20,736 bases of DNA from CAYQTO01 sp964420455 (GTDB taxonomy: Bacteria; Sumerlaeota; Sumerlaeia; SLMS01). Positions 15,148-20,736 of this stretch are shown here, one piece after another (position 1 is the first letter of the stretch; the number at the start of each line of letters is the position of its first letter). The stretch is from NCBI GenBank assembly GCA_964420455.1, contig CAYQTO010000054.1:1-20736 (forward strand), written 5' to 3'. Under the pieces are notes generated by a model, which was not told the origin of the DNA, did no database searches, and saw only the letters and a program-made list of their open reading frames with translations. The translations under genes and the position numbers were made by a program.

Positions 15148-16664
15148 GAGGGGGACTCCTCCCTGTTTTTCTTTGTGGATTGGGCCGCGACCGGCGGCCG
15201 CGGATCTTCCAGATTCGACGTCCACGCGCCTCCCAGCGCGCGGTAAAGCTGCGCCCGCGCCTCAAACACCTCGCGCTGCGCCGTGATTTCGTCGCGCTCG
15301 AGCTGTTGCAGCCGCTGGAGCGCCGTGATCACCGTCAGGTAATCGTTGAGGCCGTTCGCGTAGCGCACCCGCGACTCGCTCAGGTTCTCCCGCGCGATCC
15401 CGAGACCGGTCCGGATCTTCTCCAGCCGCTCGTCCTGATAACGCTCGCGCACAAGCGCGTCCTCCACCTCCCGCAACGCCGTCAGGAACGACTCGCTGAA
15501 GCGGTCGAGCGATTCGCGGACAATCTCCCGACGCCGCTCCACCTCGGCCTTGCGGCGTCCGCCGTCGAAAACCGGCGCCACCAGATTTCCCGCCACCGAG
15601 CGCACCTCATTCTCGTACAGGTCCGTCAACTTCGACGCGCTCAACTCGTAGTCGAGACTGAGCGTCAGCCGTGGCAACCGGTCCGCCACCGCCGCCGCCA
15701 CACGATAGTCCGCCGCCTCGAGCCGCAGCCGCTCCGCCCGAAGGTCCGGCCGGGACTCCACCAGGTCCGTCGGCGAGCCCAGGGAGGGCAGCGGCGGCAA
15801 GTCCCCGAACCGTTCCCCCGCGCGTTCCCAACCCCCGGATGCCGGGGCCTGGCCCACCAGCACCGCCAGCCGGTTCTCGAGCGTGTCCCGCCGCTCCATC
15901 GCTGAAGGCAGAAGCGACTCCGTGTCATTCAACTGTTGGCGCTGCTCGAGCACATTGAGCGCGGAGCCCTCCCCCACCGCGAACCGCAGTTCCGTCAGTT
16001 CGAGAAACTGGCGTGACAGTTCGACCTGACGCTGCAAGACGCTGATCAGTTGCGTCTGCTCCCGGATCTGGAACCAGGTTGTTGCAATTTCCCCGCTAAG
16101 AACCAGTGCGGTCTCTTCCACGTCCTGTCGTGATGCCGCCGTCTCGAGCCGCTCCGCCCGCGCCAGCGAGTCCACCCGCCGCCACAGATCGATCTCCCAA
16201 CTCAGCCCGCCCCCCGCAAACAATCGGGCTGTCGTTCCCTCCGTCGTTGTCGTCCCCCCCATCGGGGTTGGCTGGTCCCGGTTGATCATGTACTCGCGCC
16301 GTCCACCGGCCCGCAGGTCCACCGCCGGATACCGCTCCGCGGTCTGCACACGGTACCGCTGCTCCGCCTGCGCCAAACGGCTCCAAGCCTGCCGGAGCCC
16401 CAAGTTGTCCACCTGCGCCTTGGCGACCAGCCGGTCCAACTCCTCATCCTCAAAGGCGCGCCACCACTCCCTTGCCGGAACCTCCGACGGCCCCGGCGCC
16501 GCCTCGCTCTGCACCCGCGAGAACTCCGAGGGGATCGTCACCGCTGGCTCTTCATAGGACCCCACCTCCGATAACCGGCAGCCGGCAAGCCCGCCGACGA
16601 CCGCGACCGTCCCCCAGAGGTGTACCATTTTGGTCAGGACATGGACGATTTGGTCCCTAATCAT
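15144..16664 (-). CDS. Outer-membrane efflux lipoprotein (TolC/NodT family)
   Basis: Outer-membrane channel of the RND exporter, 506 residues. The N-terminus is hydrophobic and ends in a lipobox LAGC with Cys29, so the protein should be lipid-anchored like OprM/NodT members. Two similar halves of long alpha-helices are visible. The first includes GLRQAWSRLAQAEQRYRVQ, and the second includes LTLSLDYELSASKLTDLYEN. Near-identical phrases such as ESRPDLRAERLRLEAADYRV are standard in the family. The ATG at 16664 follows GGAGGGGG and overlaps the MarR stop by eight bases (ATGATTAG). The frame is open for 96 more codons upstream inside marR, but that part is arginine/serine-rich noise. Confidence 0.93.
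   Translation of the reverse strand: MIRDQIVHVLTKMVHLWGTVAVVGGLAGCRLSEVGSYEEPAVTIPSEFSRVQSEAAPGPSEVPAREWWRAFEDEELDRLVAKAQVDNLGLRQAWSRLAQAEQRYRVQTAERYPAVDLRAGGRREYMINRDQPTPMGGTTTTEGTTARLFAGGGLSWEIDLWRRVDSLARAERLETAASRQDVEETALVLSGEIATTWFQIREQTQLISVLQRQVELSRQFLELTELRFAVGEGSALNVLEQRQQLNDTESLLPSAMERRDTLENRLAVLVGQAPASGGWERAGERFGDLPPLPSLGSPTDLVESRPDLRAERLRLEAADYRVAAAVADRLPRLTLSLDYELSASKLTDLYENEVRSVAGNLVAPVFDGGRRKAEVERRREIVRESLDRFSESFLTALREVEDALVRERYQDERLEKIRTGLGIARENLSESRVRYANGLNDYLTVITALQRLQQLERDEITAQREVFEARAQLYRALGGAWTSNLEDPRPPVAAQSTKKNREESPS
15148..15164 (-). promoter_or_regulatory. Ribosome binding site for the adaptor gene
   Basis: On the minus strand GGGAGGAG lies about nine bases before the GTG at 15147. 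The site supports the GTGA overlap start over the upstream ATG. Confidence 0.5.
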
Positions 16665-17187
16665 CCACCCCCTCCATCCGCGAGAGGCTCGCCCTCGCCC
16701 CCTCCACAAACTTCTCCAGCACCCGCTCGAGAACCGCGATCTCTCCCTCGTCGAGCCCTCCCACGAACGAGTGGACGACGCCCATGTAGTCCTCGCGCAG
16801 CGAGTCGATCTTGCGATGGCCCGCAGGGGAGAGACGAAGCACCGACGACCGCCGATCGTCCGGGTCCGGCAGCCGCACCAGCAGCTTCTCGCGCACCAGG
16901 GACTCGATAACGGAGGACGCCGAAGCCTTGCTAACGCCCTTTTTTTCAGCAATCTGCGTTGTCGTCAGACCGTCCGGATAGGCGAAGTACAGCAGCGCCA
17001 TCACGGACCAGCGCGGCAGCGTCAGATCGTGGTGGGCAAAAAAGTCACTCAACGCACGACTCATTGCATTCGCTGTCTTCATGAACAGCAGGTAGCAGCT
17101 GACCTGATCGGCCGTGAACGGCGCCTGGTGCTCGGCGATGCGCGCGCGCAGCAGACTCTTTGGGGGGACCTCGGAGATGGGGATCAT
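16657..17187 (-). CDS. MarR family transcriptional regulator
   Basis: Winged helix-turn-helix dimeric repressor, 176 residues. The DNA-binding core spans about residues 60-125: LTTTQIAEKKGVSKASASSV is the recognition part, and the wing carries DPDDRRSS. It is the first gene of a four-gene operon with the outer-membrane channel, adaptor and pump, so it probably controls its own operon and is released by a compound the pump exports. A 22-base palindrome typical of MarR operators lies 20 bases before the start codon. The ATG has no clear Shine-Dalgarno sequence, and a transcript starting in or near the operator would have a very short leader. Confidence 0.92.
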   Translation of the reverse strand: MIPISEVPPKSLLRARIAEHQAPFTADQVSCYLLFMKTANAMSRALSDFFAHHDLTLPRWSVMALLYFAYPDGLTTTQIAEKKGVSKASASSVIESLVREKLLVRLPDPDDRRSSVLRLSPAGHRKIDSLREDYMGVVHSFVGGLDEGEIAVLERVLEKFVEGARASLSRMEGVDD

Positions 17188-17207
17188 GAAGGAGAGGATG
17201 ACATCCA

Positions 17208-17229
17208 GTTAGTTAGACACCTAACCAAC
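17208..17229. promoter_or_regulatory. MarR-type operator
   Basis: GTTAGTTAGAC followed by ACCTAACCAAC is an imperfect inverted repeat in which eight of eleven pairs match. The core TTAGACACCTAA closely resembles known MarR-family binding sites. It sits 20 bases upstream of the marR-type start codon, where it would cover the promoter. Autoregulation of the efflux operon is inferred. Confidence 0.65.
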
Positions 17230-17396
17230 GCCGGGTTTCGTGCCAACCGTCGGGCCCAACGCTCCACTGGAAGACACAGGCTCCCCCCCGCCTGGCGCTC
17301 CCCTCTAGGAAGAATCCGTTTAGTAAGTCGCTTTGGTATGCCGTGGGCCACGTTGGCCACCACGAAGCCGAGGCACGGTTCGGGGCCTCTGAACCT

Positions 17397-17473
17397 TGGC
17401 GCGCCCGGGTGGACTCGAACCACCGACCGCCGGATTAGAAGTCCGGTGCTCTATCCAACTGAGCTACGGGCGC
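17397..17473 (-). tRNA. tRNA-Arg, anticodon UCU
   Basis: The minus strand folds into a full cloverleaf: acceptor GCGCCCG/CGGGCGC, D-arm GCTC/GAGC, anticodon stem CCGGA/TCCGG with loop CTTCTAA (anticodon TCT), a five-base variable loop and T-arm GGTGG/CCACC with TTCGAGT. Discriminator G and the CCA end are encoded. Total length is 77 bases. It reads AGA codons and possibly AGG, which are rare in a GC-rich genome. Confidence 0.96.
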
Positions 17474-17686
17474 ACGGGAGCAGCAGCCCTTCAACAGGGA
17501 GTAAGGGAAAGGGACGAAAGGCCGTCAAGGCGGGGTTGAGTCATGGGGGGATTCGGCGACGGGCGCTGTTCTCTGCAAGCGCGGGGGCACGAGGGCAAAT
17601 GCCTGCCGGGCACGACGACTTTCCCGTTTACGGACAATCCCCGGGCCCATATTGCTGTGGCGAAGATTCAACGGGAACTCCTGCAC
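17474..17686 (+). other. Intergenic region between tRNA-Arg and the PurE/YrdC fusion
   Basis: About 210 bases with no recognised gene. It should hold the promoters for the divergent tRNA and the fusion gene, but I see no clear -35/-10 pair. Part of it is open in frame with the fusion gene from 17543, and the encoded lead shows no domain sequence. Confidence 0.4.
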
Positions 17687-19303
17687 ATGGCGAAGGCACT
17701 GGTTGGTGTCGTCCTCGGATCACGCTCCGACTTCAACATCCTGCGGCGGGGTCTGGAGCTCTTCCGGGTGATGGGGGTGCCGTATGTGTTGGAGTACGGC
17801 TCGCCGCAGAAGACGCCGCAGCGGTTGATCGAGTTTGCGCAGACGGCGGGCGAGGACGGGATCGAGGTGCTCGTTTGCGGGGCGGGGGGCTCGGCCCAGG
17901 TGGCAAGCCTGCTGGCGTGCTATACGACGCTGCCGGTGATCGGGGTGCCGATCGATGCGACGCCCCTGCGGGGCCAGGACGCCCTCCACGGGATGGTCCA
18001 GCAGCCCCCCGGCGCACCGGTGGCCACCGTCGGCATCAACAGCGGCGAGAACGCAGCGCTGCTGGCCACGGAGATTCTCGCGCTGAAGTACCCTCAATTT
18101 CGAGCCGTGCTTTCCCACCACCGCGCGGAACTGCGCAAAAAGATGGACCGCTCCCACAAGGAGCTGCTTTCGGAATATCCGGACCTGACCGATCCGCTCC
18201 GGACGGCTCCCGCCCACAACGCCCCCCGCGACGACGAGTCCGACACCCAGCCCGGCTCCGAGGGCGAGACTCCCGAACCCACCGAGGGGAACAACCTCAA
18301 GATCCGGCCGGGAGCGCTGTATCTGCCCCAGTTCGGCAGCCCGGGCCAGGTCAAGCCGGCGGGCAAGCTGATCACCACACCGATCCCCCAGGAGCCGGGC
18401 GCGGTCACCGAGGACCGCGAACTGCTGCTGGAGACGGAAGGCATCACGACCCCGGCGCCGCCACCCCCCGGCCCCCAACTCCCTCCGCCACCCACGGATT
18501 CCGATCTCCAGCCCTTTGGGGTTGCCGGGATCGAAAGCCGGACTTCGAGCGAGGCGGCGCCGAAGCCATCCTCCAATCCCCTACAGGAGTTTGCCCAGGC
18601 CGCAGCGGGCACCAACCAACTTCCCCCGGAGATCGAGAAGGACTTCCTCCTTATCGATACCAAGGTGTTCCAGATCGACCGGGAGCAGGGCGACGAGGAC
18701 ATCCTCAGCCATGCGATGCTTGTGCTCCTCGAGGGGGGGATCGTTGCCTTCCCCACGGACACGGTCTACGGGCTTGCGGTGGATGCGACGAACGCGGAGG
18801 CCGTCAAGCGCCTCTACGAGGTCAAGGGACAGTCCGCCACGCACAAGTCGCTCTCCATCCTGATCCACACGCAGCAAATGCTGGAGGAGCTCGTGCGGGA
18901 GGTGCCGCCCCCGATAGAAAGCGTGCTCGAGGCCTTCTGGCCCGGCGCCATCACCATCGTCTTCGCCAAGCACCCGACGGTACTCGCGTCGGTCAGTGAG
19001 TCGCCGAGCATTGCGATCCGGATTCCCAATGACCCCATCGCGCTGAAGCTCATGGAACTGGTGGAGCGGCCTCTGGCGGTAATCAACGCGGCCTATGGCG
19101 ATTCGAGCGCCGCCGTGGATGCGAAGCAGGTCCTGGATCGTTTCGACGGAAAGATCGAATGCCTGCTCGACGCGGGGCCCTGCCGCGGCGGCAAGGCCTC
19201 GTCGGTCCTGTCGGTCATCACCGAGCCCTACGAACTCCTGCGCGACGGCGCTGTCCCCGCCAGCGACCTCCGCCGGCTGCTCCGGGAGAAGATGAAGGGC
19301 TGA
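17687..19303 (+). CDS. PurE-like domain fused to a YrdC/Sua5-like domain, both with altered active sites
   Basis: A 538-residue fusion. Residues 1-165 resemble PurE, which moves a carboxyl group on the purine precursor AIR/N5-CAIR: GVVLGSRSDF (7-16), CGAGGSAQ (64-71), VIGVPID (84-90), MVQQPPGAPVAT (103-114). Two hallmark histidines are missing. SAHRTP is SPQKTP (39-44), and the GAGGAAH histidine is Gln71. Residues 166-324 form an acidic, then proline-rich linker. Residues 325-535 resemble the YrdC/Sua5 domain of threonylcarbamoyl-AMP synthase (VAFPTDTVYGL 353-363, FWPG 417-420), but KxR is KGQ (380-382) and SxN is NAA (467-469). The frame opens earlier, at 17543, but the ATG at 17687 fits a PurE N-terminus. 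The domain calls are firm, the enzymatic roles doubtful. Confidence 0.85.
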   Translation: MAKALVGVVLGSRSDFNILRRGLELFRVMGVPYVLEYGSPQKTPQRLIEFAQTAGEDGIEVLVCGAGGSAQVASLLACYTTLPVIGVPIDATPLRGQDALHGMVQQPPGAPVATVGINSGENAALLATEILALKYPQFRAVLSHHRAELRKKMDRSHKELLSEYPDLTDPLRTAPAHNAPRDDESDTQPGSEGETPEPTEGNNLKIRPGALYLPQFGSPGQVKPAGKLITTPIPQEPGAVTEDRELLLETEGITTPAPPPPGPQLPPPPTDSDLQPFGVAGIESRTSSEAAPKPSSNPLQEFAQAAAGTNQLPPEIEKDFLLIDTKVFQIDREQGDEDILSHAMLVLLEGGIVAFPTDTVYGLAVDATNAEAVKRLYEVKGQSATHKSLSILIHTQQMLEELVREVPPPIESVLEAFWPGAITIVFAKHPTVLASVSESPSIAIRIPNDPIALKLMELVERPLAVINAAYGDSSAAVDAKQVLDRFDGKIECLLDAGPCRGGKASSVLSVITEPYELLRDGAVPASDLRRLLREKMKG

Positions 19304-19321
19304 ACGCCCTCCCTCTTCTTC

Positions 19322-19340
19322 CAAGCCGTTTTGGGGCTTG
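19322..19340 (+). repeat. Short hairpin after the fusion gene
   Basis: CAAGCC (19322-19327) pairs with GGCTTG (19335-19340) across a seven-base loop GTTTTGG, 19 bases after the fusion stop. It could help end that transcript, but no T-run follows, so a terminator call is weak. The remaining bases up to gyrB are pyrimidine-rich and hold no gene. Confidence 0.35.
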
Positions 19341-19449
19341 AACCCCTTGCCGTCTCCCCCCTACTCTTTCCTATTCGGTACCCATTCAGAGTGCCGAAGC
19401 GCTCTTGTACAAAGACTTAATTCCCAGCTCCCCCAGGCACCTCCCCCCC

Positions 19450-20736
19450 ATGGCCCAGAAAAACGACCCGAATCAGTATACCGAAGATTCGATCCAAGTT
19501 CTCGAAGGGCGCGATGCGGTCCGCAAGCGTCCCGCGATGTATATCAGCAACACCGACACTCTCGGACTTCACCATCTCGTCCACGAGGTGGTCGACAACT
19601 CCATCGACGAGGCGATGCAGGGTAACTGCGACCGCATCGATGTGAAGATCCACTTCGATAACTCGATCACTATAACGGACAATGGGCGCGGCATCCCGGT
19701 GGGGACCCACAAGGACCCCAAGATGAAGGGGAAGTCGACGCTGGAGGTGGTGCTGACGGTGCTCCACGCGGGGGGCAAGTTTGAGAAATCGGCCTACAAG
19801 GTTTCCGGCGGCCTCCACGGCGTTGGCGTGTCCGTGGTCTCGTTTCTTTCCGAGTGGCTTGAGGCGGAGGTTCGGCGCGACGGCCAGGTGCATTTCCTGA
19901 GGCTGGTGAACGGCGGCCTGCCGGAGGAGCCGATCAAGGTGCTGGGCACGACGAAGAAAACCGGCACATCGATCCGCTTCAAGCCCGATCCCACCATCTT
20001 CACGACGACGGACTTCAACTTCGACGTGCTTTCGGCGCGGTTCCGCGAGCAGGCCTTCCTGAATCCCGGCATCGCCATTTCCATCGAGGACGAGCGAAGC
20101 GGCAAGTCCCACAGCTATAAATACGGCGGCGGCATCGTGGAATTCGTGCGCCACCTCAACGCCAACAAGCAGGTGATCAACAAGAAGCCGATCTTCTTCT
20201 CGCGGGAAAAGACCTTCGAGACGAGCGAGGGGGAGCAACTCCTCATCGGCGAGGTCGCCATCCAGTACTGCGACTCCTACGACGAGAAACTGTACAGCTT
20301 CGTCAATACGATCAACACACGCGACGGGGGATCGCATGTGACCGGATTCCGGCGCGCACTGACGAACACGATCAACCGTTACGCGACGAAGAACGAGCTG
20401 CTGAAGAAGTTCAAGGAAGGGATCTCCGGCGAGGACATGCGGGAAGGACTGACGGCGATCATTAACGTGCGCCTGAGCAACCCGCAGTTCGAAGGCCAGA
20501 ACAAGGGCAAGCTGCTGAATGCGGAAGTGGCCGGCCTGCTGGAGTCGGTGGTGAACGACGGCCTGTCGGAGTACCTGGAGGAGAATCCAAAGGAGGCGAA
20601 GGCGATTGTCGAGAAGGTGATCCTGGCGGCACGGGCACGGGTCGCGGCGCGCAAGAGCCGCGAGATGGTCCGCAAGTCCGCCATGGAGAGCGGCGGGCTG
20701 CCGGGCAAGCTCGCCGATTGCAGCGAGAAGGGCGAG
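19450..20736 (+). CDS. gyrB: DNA gyrase subunit B, N-terminal part (cut by window end)
   Basis: ATPase subunit of type IIA topoisomerase, which introduces negative supercoils with GyrA. The first 429 codons are present and open to the window edge. The GHKL ATP-binding motifs are complete: EVVDNSIDEA (46-55, catalytic Glu46 and Mg-binding Asn50), DNGRGIP (77-83) and GGLHGVG (120-126). The transducer domain follows with NTINTRDGGSHVTGF. The last residues, LPGKLADCSEKGE, mark the entry to the TOPRIM domain. ParE is close in this region, but the overall sequence is more like GyrB. The ATG follows a run of C with no Shine-Dalgarno sequence. Confidence 0.93.
   Translation, partial: MAQKNDPNQYTEDSIQVLEGRDAVRKRPAMYISNTDTLGLHHLVHEVVDNSIDEAMQGNCDRIDVKIHFDNSITITDNGRGIPVGTHKDPKMKGKSTLEVVLTVLHAGGKFEKSAYKVSGGLHGVGVSVVSFLSEWLEAEVRRDGQVHFLRLVNGGLPEEPIKVLGTTKKTGTSIRFKPDPTIFTTTDFNFDVLSARFREQAFLNPGIAISIEDERSGKSHSYKYGGGIVEFVRHLNANKQVINKKPIFFSREKTFETSEGEQLLIGEVAIQYCDSYDEKLYSFVNTINTRDGGSHVTGFRRALTNTINRYATKNELLKKFKEGISGEDMREGLTAIINVRLSNPQFEGQNKGKLLNAEVAGLLESVVNDGLSEYLEENPKEAKAIVEKVILAARARVAARKSREMVRKSAMESGGLPGKLADCSEKGE

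Noticed and set aside
17184..17423. 79-codon open frame on the minus strand before marR
   Set aside because: Its start lies within the tRNA-Arg gene and it covers the MarR operator. It has no family resemblance.
16630..18999. 789-codon open frame on the plus strand
   Set aside because: It crosses marR, the tRNA and the fusion gene in a wrong frame, and is Arg/Pro/Gly-rich with no domain.
19347..19376. TTGCCG and CTATTC as a gyrB promoter
   Set aside because: The spacing is 18 bases, but both hexamers are poor matches, so it is too weak to list.
1..20736. CRISPR arrays, insertion sequences, attachment sites, prophage genes
   Set aside because: No regularly spaced repeats, transposase or integrase motifs, or terminal inverted repeats were seen. 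The tRNA-Arg has no 3' duplicate in the window.

Overview
The window reads as a chromosomal segment of a GC-rich, Gram-negative (diderm) bacterium. The evidence is an outer-membrane RND efflux tripartite system, lipoprotein signal peptides, MreB, a penicillin-binding D,D-carboxypeptidase, a one-piece tmRNA and gyrB. It is almost fully coding, with genes on both strands and no transposase, integrase, CRISPR array or rRNA. Gene content alone does not fix the phylum. The mix would suit a poorly cultured diderm lineage (for example Sumerlaeota- or Hydrogenedentota-like), but that is a guess.

Left part (46-5981): a glycoside uptake and hydrolysis module. On the minus strand, in transcription order, lie a GH1 beta-glucosidase, a lipoprotein sugar-binding protein and two MalF/MalG-type permeases, tightly spaced or overlapping. 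A LacI-family repressor is divergent on the plus strand. A near-perfect LacI-type operator lies inside the first codons of the glucosidase gene. No ATPase gene accompanies the importer here. The permease and binding-protein genes are visibly less GC-rich than the rest.

Middle part (5982-10698): a 362-nt tmRNA gene (minus strand, tag ANNDLALAA) with its own intrinsic terminator; a PBP4/DacB-type S13 peptidase (plus) with no visible signal peptide; a convergent cyclophilin-HAD phosphatase pair (minus); and a solitary mreB (plus). The dacB/HAD pair and the mreB/RND pair both end in the same 4-base palindrome CTAG, which supplies the stop codon to both strands.

Right-middle part (10695-17473): a compact minus-strand operon marR-OMF-MFP-RND, in which each gene overlaps the next by 4 or 8 bases. 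A MarR-type palindromic operator sits just upstream. A tRNA-Arg(UCU) with encoded CCA follows.

Right part (17687-20736): a 538-codon gene fusing a PurE-like (AIR carboxylase/mutase) domain through a long proline-rich linker to a YrdC/Sua5-like domain, then the first 429 codons of gyrB. In the fusion both PurE histidines are glutamine, and the YrdC KxR and SxN signatures are also changed. It may be a two-domain protein with a new or non-catalytic role, and it is the most unusual gene here.
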